DNA of 64,000 nucleotides from Blastomussa wellsi (Eukaryota; Cnidaria; Anthozoa; Scleractinia; Plerogyridae), in NCBI GenBank assembly GCA_947652115.1, contig OX393568.1, forward strand, positions 24,845,963 to 24,909,962, written 5' to 3'. Shown piece by piece: positions 1-11,151 of the stretch; positions within the stretch are counted from its first letter, which is position 1; each line of letters opens with the position of its first letter. Under the pieces are notes generated by a model, which saw only the letters and a program-made list of their open reading frames with translations, ran no database searches and was not told the origin of the DNA. A program made the position numbers and the translations under genes.

Positions 1-339
1 GCTCAGTCAGTTAGTGAACTAATGTCTAAGATAGTATATATTGTGTCAGTTGTAGGGAGGTTTCAGGGAAACAAACGCTGTTTCCTATTTCGGCAAATAG
101 GTGTTCAGTAAAACGCGAGTCCCCAAAATGTACCCGAAGATTCTCCGATTCTTTTCAGTTACCCAATCATGAATAGCACGAGCACGCCGAAGTTGTGATG
201 CCTCCCTGTACGTCACGTTCGTAACTAAAGTTACTCAAAAAACCACAATCACTGTGGCTTAATACAGAAAAACTGTTGTTTTACGTAACTACAATTGTGT
301 TATGTACTAATGGAAAAGACAGGAGCCTCAAGAAAATAC

Positions 340-3300
340 CTCATTTCTCTTGACAGCATTTTCAATAAGTTTTGCTCTGTTTCCGCACTGCATGGACGCC
401 AGAGTCTCCTCATAATCAGAATCTGCGTGAGATGAAACCAAGGCTCAAACCAACTTTCATCAATACAAGTCAAAATTTATTTTTATGGTTGGGAGCCTGC
501 CCTCTAGATCTCTTCTGATAAAGACTTCGATAATACAGACACTGCAGCTGTTTACTAACAGTTAACTCGGTCCCAAAGAATCCAGAATCACCAAGCTACT
601 ATATGCATTCTGACTCTTTTCCGTTTCAAGAAAAATATTTATTCTCCTGAATTTGGTGCTAAATCAACACAAATATCACGAGTTATACTGAAGCCTGTGT
701 ACTTACATCTGCGCATCTTCCACTTGTTGATTGATTTTCTAAATTCTTGTAACCTGTTTCCCTGCTATGCCTTTCTATTGTAAAGAGAAGTTAAATGTTA
801 AAACGTTCTCTTACCTGCTGGTGACACAGTCATGATCATAGCTGTACATGCACTGCCCCCAAGCGAATCCTAAAGAAAAAATTTAGCATCAAATTTAAGG
901 CAGAAAAAATGAGGTATGGAGAATGAAGAGAAATGATATAGTGCAGAATCAGGGTACAGAGAAGTTCAATTTTCCAGCTTGCCCTTTGGGCAAAGTGTAC
1001 CAGTGTATACTAGCCCAGAGGTCATTTCCACTAGCCCTGAAACATCCTAAGAAGTGTGATGAATGAATAAATTAATTACTTCCTGAAAACTTTCACTTGA
1101 CCTTCAGGCAAGTGAAGGATAAGATCCACTAGCCCGATGGCAAAATCCACTAGCCCCGGGCTATCAGACGCTAATTTCCATGTACGCTGAGAATTTTACA
1201 TGAGCAACAGAAGGACAAACAGGCTAAATGCCAAGGACAGTGGAAAACTCTTGAGGTTACAGTAAGAAGCTAAAAAACCCAAAATTCCCAATCTTAATGT
1301 AGCACTTTACCCTCTTATAGTTTTACAGTGAAATGTAAATATAATCACCTGCAATATTCTGGTGAGTTTTGATTCTCTATAAGGGATATGACCTTCCTTT
1401 TTCTTGGAATCAGCTAAAGCAGTGATCACAGCATTCAGGGCACTAATCCTGAAACCAGGCAAAACTGTTAACAAATTTTAACTTAGTTCTATGTACAAGC
1501 ATAATCCTTCTCTTCTCCTCAGTTTAAAACTACATTTAATTTTGTACACATAGCTCATCTTACCCTTTGTTTATGAAAGCACCTTCACTTTGAATGTTAA
1601 GGTCAACCCCCTCCATTTGCTCAGACCCTAAACAAAACGAAAAAATGCAAAAGTTAACATTCAACTTTGTCTTACTGTCAGGCTAGTGGCTCATTGTTTT
1701 TGAAGCTAGACTAGTACATTTTATGATTCTTGACAGGCCCAGAGCCCTGAACCCTTTCAAACCTGAAGGCTAAACATCACAATCTAGTTGAAAGAACAAA
1801 CGTTTGGGCCTTTAGGGATCAATAAAACATGCATACATTTTAAATCTGGCTGCACCAAAATAAGCATTTTGCTCAATGACACATGTGCGCATGATCAATT
1901 TACTCCAGAAAGTGTCAGAAATATTTTCTACAGAACCTTAAACAGGTCCAAAGGAGACTGCTTTGTTTACATCCTGATAGCTGGAATTCACCCATTACAG
2001 AACATACAGCCAACTGGACACCTCTGCTAAGAGGTGTGCACACCTTTTGACAGACAAATGGTGCCGGACCCTGTGCACTGTTTCTCAGTCATGTTACTGT
2101 ATCTAAACTCTCTAAGAGCCAGACACCTCCCTAAGACGGACAATTGCAAATGGTGTTGGTCCCTGTGTGCTGTTTCTCAGTCGTGTTACCATATCTAAAC
2201 TTTCTCTAAGACAGACTGTTGGTGCTGGTCCCGAAGGTGTCCGTCTTGGAGAGAGAGTTGAGTGCATGTTAAGGTTATTCTTTCTCCATACCTGCCATAT
2301 CAATCAAGGTTATCTTGGATCTGATCCCTTTCATGTTGGATCCTCCATTACTCTTCTGCTCAACATGAATAGTAAAAACACAGTCTGACCTGTACAATGA
2401 CACAAACAAAGCCTTAATCAGCAGGTTCAAGTGAAGGTACAAGATGAGCTGTAACCTACCACTTTAATTTTGTTTACCCTTTGCAATGCTTTCAGTAGCA
2501 TTTTAAGGTGGCTTCCCATGAACAGCACCAATTGAAGAGCAGCGTTGTAAGCTGGTTGGAGGTACATACCCCTCCTAAATAAGGAGCCCGCATGAAAATT
2601 TACAAATTCCATTACCATACCATAACCATTTAGCCAGTAATTCAGGTCCCCCGCTAGTGGAGCTCCTCGTTGGCTATCTACCATCTCATACCCAATGCGT
2701 GTTCAAGGACTAATTGTTAAATATACTGAGTCCTACTGCGTACAATCATTTTACAATGTGCTGACCTTGATCCACCAGAGTTCTTGTCAGCAGATGCCAT
2801 TTTTCTAACTCTGTTTCCTTGTTCAAAGAGACGAGCAATATCTTCACTATTTTGGACAACAAGCTCAACAAGCCCTTCAACAAAACTGCAAAAGAAAGGA
2901 CTAAGCTGTAGACATGTTACACAAGCTTAATCAGTCAGAAAATTAATCCCACTTAAATACAAAGCATCACATATGTGTAAGACAGGAAGGTCCCTTCCCA
3001 TTATCATTGATTGCTAGAGACATACCAGGCTGCTTCTCACAGTACATGTATATAGAGTCCACATAATTTGGTGTCTTGATGGGGGTGCAGTGGCCTAATG
3101 GTTAGTGCACTGGAATCAGAAGGTTTATCTCCTAGCAAGGGCCATTGTGTATGTTCTTTGATTTGAAAAGAAACTTAACTTTTACAGTGCCTCTCTCCAA
3201 CCAGGTGAATAAATGGGTACTGATGAATTGTTGGCGAAACCTGACAGAATGCTAGGGAGCAACCTACTGTAGACTAGTATCCTAACTTGGGGAGTACTTG

Positions 3301-6300
3301 AGAAATACTCCTAGCCAATTCACACCACAGAGACAGTTGGGCTTAAAAAAACACTATTTTTGCATTGTATCCACTAGCTGCCACACTATAATATTACTTT
3401 TACAATTCAAACTCTTACATTCCCAGCTGTGGATGCTGTCTGACCCGCAGATCTTGTCCAGTTGGGTTCAATAGGTCATGAATCATTTCTTGATAAATCT
3501 AGATTTAAATAATATTATTAAAAACAGAAAACAATATTAGGGGTGAGAAAACTTGGTAGACTTATAGTAGCTGCATTGGCATACAAGATGCACAACACAG
3601 TTGCACCATCAGGACCTTATTCAAGACCTTATTCAATGGCTCATATGAGGCAGTATTTGTCTAGGTTCAGATTCCCACCTCATAAAAAGAAACTGTGACA
3701 AAGAACTGTTTGCTAGGAGGAGCTTCATCAATATGCTTGAACAGCCCTTGATTTAGCTGAAAGGCAATGATAGAGAAATTATTGTAAAGCAAAAATATAA
3801 TAATAATAAATAATAATAATAACTTTATTTAAGTGTCAATGTATTTAGCACTACTGTGCTAATTGGGGACACTGTAAATACGTAAACAAATATTGTAAAT
3901 GAGTCAAATGAGTCAAATCAAATATGAGTCAGACTATACTACATCTGAAAACAGCCACAAATAGTCTGAACACCAACTAGGCACATGTAGGCATGTACAC
4001 ATGAGGACTGACTGGCTGGCTGCCCAACTAACCATTCAACTTATTGACTGGCTGACTGACCAGGGTTGCCTGCAACTTTTGACGTAGCTGGCAAATTGGA
4101 AGCAGCCGGATGGGGATTATCATTTTCATATAATTATCTGTGCCAGTATTGGAATAAAAAATCACAAAAGTAGCCGGTACAAACAACCCAAGTAGCTGGT
4201 TAATTCTGCCACCGCCGGCCATTAGAGACAACCCTAACTGACCGACTGGCCGACTGATTGACTGACCAACCAACCAGTTGATTGACCGGCCGGTACAAAC
4301 AACCCAAGTAGCCGGTTAATTCTGCCACCGCCGGCCATTAGAGACAACCCTGACTGACCGACTGGCCGACTGATTGACTGACCAACCGACCAGTTGATTG
4401 ACCAATGGACAGACAGAGTGACTGAATGAACTTATTTCCAATACACCAAAACAAAGCCTTAAGGGACTCAACATAAATAAAATAATGTTGTCATACCAGA
4501 GGAATAATACCAGGCTCCTCCTCAGTTCCCATCATGGTGTATGTTTTTCCTGTACCAGTCTATAGGTAGATACAAATAATTAGCTTATTTTGTGTTGTGT
4601 TCAACTGAGGAAGTTTCCTCAGTTGAACCCATAACTTCTGTCAGTGATATGTGTCACTATCTAGTAAGGACTCGGCTTATTGCACTCAAGGCCGTGCAAT
4701 AAGTGAAGTATTAGCCACACATCATGCAACAGCCAAATAAAGAGATAAAATATAGAAAGTTGATAAAGGTTGTAGCAGCAGTGAAAATCTGGCATTTTAC
4801 GCATCGGGCCATCTGATAAATGAGGGCACACATTTCAATTTATTTATTACAGTGACAGAAAATAAATAAAAGAGGCATAGGGAGACATAATATAATTATA
4901 ATTTTATAATTATTTATTACATGTTACTTTAATCCGTTATTGAAACCTCAATTCCAACAATATTAATGTTTATTTTTTGAATCAAAAGAAATGAATAAAT
5001 AATTTACATACCTGTCCATAAGCACAGAGGGTTACATTATAACCATCCAGGGCTTTCTTCAACAAAGGTGAACCAAGGTCATAAAATATTTGCTCCTGTC
5101 AAGAGTACAAATTAAACCCAATGCTTAAACTTATTAATTAAAATAACTGAATTTAATGTGTTTCATAAATTTTATGACATTAGCTTCTACAACTTAGCAA
5201 TAAAACAAATGTAAATTTAAATTGATTAATTAAATAAATATTAATTAATATATGACTGTGTTACTTACAGTTTTGGTGTCCCAAAAGTAGCTATGATCAA
5301 AACTAAAGGTGTACTCCTGTAAACGAACATAAACAGTTGGCAATTAAGTTTATCAAAAAATAGTGAACTTGACTAGATGCTAAACAATGTAAATGAATAA
5401 GGCTTGGATAGTAAGTCTTAGGTTTAAATTCATAAGAAAGAACTGACTGTATGCAGAAAAATCGTTTTAGATATAGGTCATTACTTAGGTTGGGCTACAT
5501 GGGAAATTGCACAAATTGAGCAAGAGTTAATTATATTATAAGCTAGCTCTAGGTCCATTTGGGAGGCGCTGCGGCCTAAAGGTTAGTGCACTGGATTCCA
5601 GACTGGATGATCTGGGTTCAAGCCCCTGGCTTGGGCAAGACACTATTCTCATAGTGCCTCCCTTCACCCAGGTGTATAAATGGGTACCAGCGAATTTAAT
5701 GCTAGGGGTAACCTTGCAATGGACTAGCATCCCATCCAGGGGGGAGTAGAAATACTTCATGTCTCTTCATGCTAAGGAAATCGGGATAAGCTCCATGGGC
5801 TACTTGGCTCATATGCAGACTTTACCTAGGCCCATTTGAACAGGTTTTGGTCATTTTGGTCATTTTGCTTCAGTCTCCGGCTATATATTTTCCTAGTCTG
5901 CAGGGGTTTCAGTAAGCACCGATGGCCGACAAAAAGTGTTGACAACTTTGTTCACCTTTGCCTGGAAAGGTCACCTACTTTTTTCCTAAATTTGAAGAAA
6001 TTAACGAAAGACTCTTTACAAAAAGTCTGCTACTCTAGCAAAACCGGCTGCCTACTTCCAATTTTATTGAAATCACTGAGTCTCTCAATGAATGTATAAA
6101 CTAATATTCATTTTGTTCTTACCTTTGTGTTAGTTCCAGGGTGAGGATTGTGTATTACCGTTTTCTCAGCACTCATTTTAACCACTCTTGTGGCGGCCCT
6201 TCCCTTTTCACTATCTGCATAGAAAATTAAGGGATGCCTTTAACCCTTTTTTACTGTCACGATTTTAAGCAACAATTGCTTACAAGTTTATTTATAGTGG

Positions 6301-7504
6301 ACTCCATCATTAATAAAGGTTATCCCTCCCTAGCCCTTCCCACGATTCTATTTGGTTCTCTCAAATACAAAATAAGGAGTCTAAAGACACTGCTCGCAGT
6401 CTAAACCAGACACCCACTTTATATGAGGACATGAAAAAGTTTGCAGATTTATGAAATTTACTTAAAAAAGAACACTTTTACAATACATTTAGTCCATCTC
6501 TGGATCTTGAAAATAATTATGTCAGAGTGCAGATCAGCTAAAATTTTTGGCCCAGAGTTCTCATTTTAGAAGGCAGAGCACAGGTACCAATACCAGGATA
6601 CCAGAATACTGCCTGTCTACTTCTAAATTGGACATAATGAAATTCACTTCAAGTATTATTTTTTGCCTGGCAACTCCCCTATTGCTATCCCTATAATTAT
6701 TCACCCCCATACACTCTCCCTCCACTTCTCCACTGATAATTAGACAGCTGGCTTCAGACACTTGTGTACATTGTTTTGTTTCAATGTGAACCAGTTAATA
6801 TGGACACTTCATCAATATGGTGTCCGTATTAAAATTGGTCAAACTTAGCCTGTTGCAGGATCTTGAATAGTCGGCGGCTGTGAAGGAGGCGGGCGAGCAA
6901 GGAAAAAAATGAGCAGACTCCCTTGCCTGCTTTCTTCGTTCGCCCTTGACTATTCGAGAGCCTGGAACAGGTTAGGTTGAACTATGTAGTAGTCATATTG
7001 CTGTTAGTCTGAAGAAGTGAGTGATCATTAGACACAAATGTTACAAATATATGTAACACTTTAAATAGCTTTTAATACTGGTATATTTGAATCATTTTCA
7101 AAACATCACAAAAAAACCTTGCATGCAGATTTAAATCTAAATTATCAGACATTTTCATACACTAAATAGCGTTCATATGAGCTGAATAAAAATTACTGAT
7201 GTATTTCAGATGCTAGGTGAAGACCTATGTAAACTTTTGTAACTCTGACAATCACATCAAAACAATAGTGGACTCTGCACTAAAAATGTAGTTTCGCACT
7301 AAATATAAGAAGATCTAAAAGTAGCATATTGTTTCAGTATATAGTTACAGTTCCACTGAGGTCGTTATAGTAGCGCGATCAGATAAACTCTAAGTAAAAT
7401 AATTTATCAATTCGAAAATAGAATTCGAAGCATAAAGCTTACGTACCATTGAAAGACCTGCAACGGGCGGCAACCCTGACGTTCGTTCCTCCAGAAGTCT
7501 TCAT
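340..7504 (-). CDS. Kinesin-like motor domain, probably kinesin-3 class (3' part outside the window)
   Basis: ATP-driven microtubule motor. Thirteen exons join in frame for 341 residues (minus strand, high to low): 7504-7447, 6214-6123, 5316-5269, 5095-5012, 4559-4497, 3756-3679, 3498-3419, 2885-2766, 2389-2292, 1627-1564, 1448-1349, 869-815, 422-340. Seen: start [19 protein letters not shown] (the VRVAVRVRPF strand), FDHSYFWD, P-loop [20 protein letters not shown] at residues 84-103, [19 protein letters not shown], switch II LIDMAGSE (236-243), [19 protein letters not shown] and [18 protein letters not shown] at the end of the motor. The FDHS, LLNP and EGL-type spacing resembles kinesin-3 (KIF1/KIF13/KIF28 group); class is inference. 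Odd: switch I reads NSGGSRSD (203-210) instead of NxxSSRSH, and the helix after switch II is poorly conserved. The last exon ends at a GT donor, so the neck and tail lie to the left. It diverges from the FRMD4 gene. Confidence 0.88.
3081..3350 (+). repeat. tRNA-derived SINE, diverged copy
   Basis: Begins with GTGGCCTAATGGTTAGTGCA, an A-box-like tRNA head, and continues through GGTGAATAAATGGGTAC to a GAGAAATACTCCTAG body. The same order appears at 5561, 13306, 13465 and 41238. This copy lies in the kinesin intron between exons 6 and 7 or overlaps its edge upstream of exon 8, and it is clearly decayed. Confidence 0.7.
4063..4400. repeat. hAT-like MITE plus 116-bp tandem duplication
   Basis: AGGGTTGCCTG at 4063 and its near-inverse ending CAACCCT at about 4233 act as terminal repeats, flanked by GACTGACC on the left and AACTGACC on the right, an 8-bp target duplication with one mismatch. 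A 116-bp piece holding the right end is then repeated (GGTACAAACAACCC at 4176 and 4292). The host sequence is a GACTGACC-like simple repeat, so the duplication could be coincidental. It is intronic in the kinesin gene. Confidence 0.5.
5561..5833 (+). repeat. tRNA-derived SINE, best-preserved copy
   Basis: The head holds GGCCTAAAGGTTAG (A-box-like) and GGGTTCAAGCCC (B box), followed by GGGCAAGACACT, CAGGTGTATAAATGGGTACC, the CTAGCATCCCATCCAGGG body and GATAAGCTCCATGGGC near the 3' end. The order matches tRNA-headed SINEs with a conserved central domain found in many marine invertebrates; which named superfamily it belongs to is not settled here. It lies in the kinesin intron between exons 2 and 3. 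Confidence 0.8.
6838..6983. repeat. Foldback/MITE-like inverted repeat
   Basis: CTTAGCCTGTTGCAGGATCT near 6845 is mirrored by AGAGCCTGGAACAGGTTAGG near 6957, with the inner arms TTGAATAGTCGGC and CTTGACTATTCG also pairing. The centre is GC-rich. No family could be assigned. It is intronic in the kinesin gene. Confidence 0.55.
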
Positions 7505-8316
7505 AAAAGAAAAACAGGAGTTAGAACGATTGCACGGACAAAAATTACAGAGATTACACAAACCATCCAGTTACCATTTTCTTTTTTCGCGTAACACAGG
7601 AATTTAGCGTAGCGTACTAGTCGGCCATATTGATCTTCCAGCAGGAACACGTGACGTCACGGTCAAAACATAGCAACAAAACGTAAACAGCCTGGGAACT
7701 AGGGGCATTCACAGCGGGAAATATATTTTTGTTGTTGTTTACTTTTACAATTTTACCCTGGTGCCTTCATAATCTTCCCCGTTATTATATTTTCTTAATT
7801 TAGGTGCAATTTGAATATAAAAGGTGCTATACTTTAACATTCACAAATTTGTGTTTTAAAGCCAGTTTTGAGATTTCTTTGAAAACAATTTCACTTTGCT
7901 TTCAGTTAAAGGTCTGAATTTAAACTTCGATCCTTTTTAAAATCAAAAGAAATGTTTTTATGTGGAATTTTCTCTCTTTTTTCCGGGACTGGGCTTGACG
8001 CGGCCACTTCAAAAGCTTCCTCGAGGCAAATGATTGGCAAGGGGGCTGTGATAGTCATGCGCAGTAGATTCCAGTCATTCCACGATCCAGCAATACAACG
8101 CATAAATAGGATTCCCACAGGAAATACATGCATGAGTGCGAATTTTACGAAAATAGTCTTTATTTTGGACAACTGAAAGCCAGCTTCGCTATTAATCGGA
8201 GGGTGCAGATATGGCCGCGGTTAAAGGCATAGTTCAAACGCCATGCATTGCCATTTAGAGCCTCTCGGTAGCCATAGTTTCAAGTGGAAAAAACGCGGTG
8301 ATCAACCCTTTATAGA
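7505..8316. promoter_or_regulatory. Shared divergent promoter region between the kinesin and FRMD4 genes
   Basis: The two start codons lie 812 bp apart on opposite strands, so this interval must hold both 5' UTRs and probably a bidirectional promoter. It contains the overlapping E-box/CRE described separately, several AT-rich runs and no convincing exon. Start sites cannot be placed from sequence alone. The open frames here on both strands (7906-8176) show no recognisable protein and run into the 5' flank. Confidence 0.5.
7648..7659. promoter_or_regulatory. Overlapping E-box (CACGTG) and full palindromic CRE (TGACGTCA)
   Basis: CACGTG at 7648-7653 overlaps TGACGTCA at 7652-7659, about 145 bp upstream of the kinesin start codon and 660 bp upstream of FRMD4. 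A full palindromic CRE close to a start codon is a typical CREB/ATF site, and CACGTG binds bHLH-ZIP factors. That the site is used is inference. Confidence 0.5.
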
Positions 8317-11107
8317 ATGACTGATGCTCGCAGGCCGCGAAGATGTCAGATCATAATGCTGGACGAAAGACGTCTAGATCTTTTAGTTCAGGTAAATAAC
8401 TGTCTCATAAGAATGATATTTGAAACAAGCTGTAAAGCGTGGTAGATTAGCCGCACTGAAGCAAATATTCATGGCGTGAATGTTCCTTCCCGCTTGCAGC
8501 CGCGTTTGATGGCGTGCGATTTACTTGATATGGTGTCTTCGCAAGTCGGCCTCCACGAGAAGGAATATTTTGGCCTTTCTTACTCTGATGACACGTAAGT
8601 TGATTTTGTTTTATTTATTCAACGATTTTAACGGCTTAAATGGTTTATGCTGCACATTGCAGATCTGTTAAATTCAAGGTATATCGATGTAAACATAATT
8701 TAGTCTGTCATGTTTTGAATTTGGTTTTCTGCAGACTAGCGTCGTGTGGATATCTACTGTCAGCGACCAAACACATTTTTAGTTACAAGCGTTGTGATCT
8801 CTGCTTTGTTCTTATCTACTTTAGAATAAGCTCTGTATTTTTAGTCGCGATGCGTTGTTGAAAATTGCAAGGCTATTTTTGTCTCCATTTCTCCAGACGA
8901 TTCCTCTGGCTGAGGGACGTTCGAGCTGCCCTCAAAGAGATATACGCTGTATTGTACTGTATTTTCACTATTGCTGTTGTTGTAGCACTTTTTCAGCTTA
9001 TGTCTTAATCGTGCTAATACTTGGATTATCAGACAAATTTCTGTTTCACTGTAAACCCTTTCTGCGCGCCAACTCTGCAATAGCCGATCACAGTTTTACA
9101 AACTTTACTACAAAATGTGCTTATGGGGGCCGGCGTCCCTTCTATTTTCCACTTGAGGTCTTGCTGTTCGAAGATCCTAATGCTGTATTTTTGTTGATAT
9201 GTCAAAACTTAAAACCTGCAAACAAATTCAATCATCAAAAGCAGGTTCACCTTGAGAGACACCTGATACATTACACTTTTTGGACGGTGGCTAATTATTT
9301 GGAAGCAGTTATTCAATGATGAGGGTGTCAATTCTGGCGCTGGGTTTTCTTGAATCGGGCAAAACAATATCTTTTTTATAGATTTATAGATAAGATACAA
9401 TTGGCAAAACAGATAATTGAATTCACAATTTTCTTGAGATTTTCCACAAGAATGTAATTATTTCGGGTATTTCCTGCACGATCGTCGCAAGATTTCGTAG
9501 GAAGTACGTAAAAATAGCTCGGATTTGTCGATTCGGAAGTTGTGATCCGTCGGTTGGGGTGTTTTTCAGTGGGAAATAAATAATGAAATTAAGACTGGGT
9601 TCAACAGTCCCGGCCTTCAAGTAAAAATTTCCTCATTGTGCCATCATGTCATAAATATGTGGGTTTTACTGTATTTAGGATTTGGTTACAGAACAAGACT
9701 TGGCAAAACAGAATTTTCCCATATTTCGTTGTTATTCTCTATTTTCATTTGCTAATATACCAGTATTTCTTGTCTGGTATAAATGTTATTTTTCTATTTT
9801 GAGGAAATAATTATAATTGTGTGAGGTAATGATGAGAATTTTTATAAGGTATTCAAATGAAACAGTTTCTCACTAGTTCTTATACTTGTAGATTTTTTTA
9901 AGATGAATAGTGGTACAGTGATGTCATTGACCTATATACAAGCTGTAAATAATTTAGTTATTGAAAACTTGTTTCTACTTAATCTGAACTGGGACTTCTC
10001 TGTTTGTCTTTGGTTACCACAACAGTCAATGCTGTTTATGAAAACATTAAAAATATTAATATTATTAACTGACTGATACATGGAAAAAGTTGTAAAACAT
10101 GTCTTCAGGTCAGGCTAACTTCCTTATAAGATGTGAAATTTAGCATTTATCCACAAATATTAAATTTAAGTGGTAGTTGCAAAAACCTGTCATGGTCCAT
10201 TGCAAATACCGGCATGCAAACTTGGTTGGTTTACCATTGTTATCTTTTCAGTGGAGACATTATAGGAATGTTGTTCTATTTAGTATGTATTCTTGGATTG
10301 TCCAAGTGAATTTACTTTCTGTATTTGTCAATAAGCTGAAATATCATTAAAAAGAAAATTTCCTATCTGCTGAAATCTTTAGACTACACAGGTCTGTTAA
10401 TTTGTATGCATGAGTGATATGTGCTTCATCTGATCGAGTGTTTATAGTCAAACCAAGTGAAGCGTACCCCTCTAGAGTACATTAATGAATTGATTATTGG
10501 AAAATTGAATCCATTATTCATTTCAAATATTGCATTCGGTTTGAAAAGGCACGCATCAAAGCTCAAATCAAAGTCGAGTTTTTGATTGGACTAGGTGAAC
10601 AAGAGATGCACCTTATATGGAATTATTGTTTCCTTTTCAAAATGGCGGCAAGGAACTAACTTGCATGGTCGAATTCACAAGCTTGGGAAACCTCTCTCAG
10701 ACAAATTCAGGAAGACAATTGGCGATTTTCAACGGTACGTACGGAACCTTAACTACTTTTTCTCATGGCGAAAGTGAGCCACATAAAAATATTCACGAAA
10801 AACTTGTAAGAGCTCCCACAGAACACTCTTTTCTTCCCACCATTTACACGAATAAGACTTTATGCAAGTTCCCCTAGTCCAGTCAAAAATCGTCTTTTGA
10901 GTTGAGGATTGATCTGCTCCTTTTCAAACAGAATGCAACATTTAAATGAATATCAGGTTCAATTTTCCATTAATCAATTCATTAATGTACTCTTCGGGGT
11001 ACGCTTCACTTGGCTCAACTGTAATTACCTTGTAAGAAACTTAAGCTTGCAGGCTAATTTGTTAATTCTAAAATAACTGAGATACCTACAGACACAGTGT
11101 ATCTACA

Positions 11108-11151
<44 letters not shown>

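Noticed and set aside
706..753. Constitutive kinesin exon
   Set aside because: The exons ending at 815 and starting at 422 join directly to give [11 protein letters not shown], the conserved kinesin order. Inclusion would shift the frame.
8855..9319. 154-residue open frame in FRMD4 intron 2
   Set aside because: No recognisable domain or splice signals, biased composition and an overlapping open frame on the other strand; expected by chance in a 3-kb intron.
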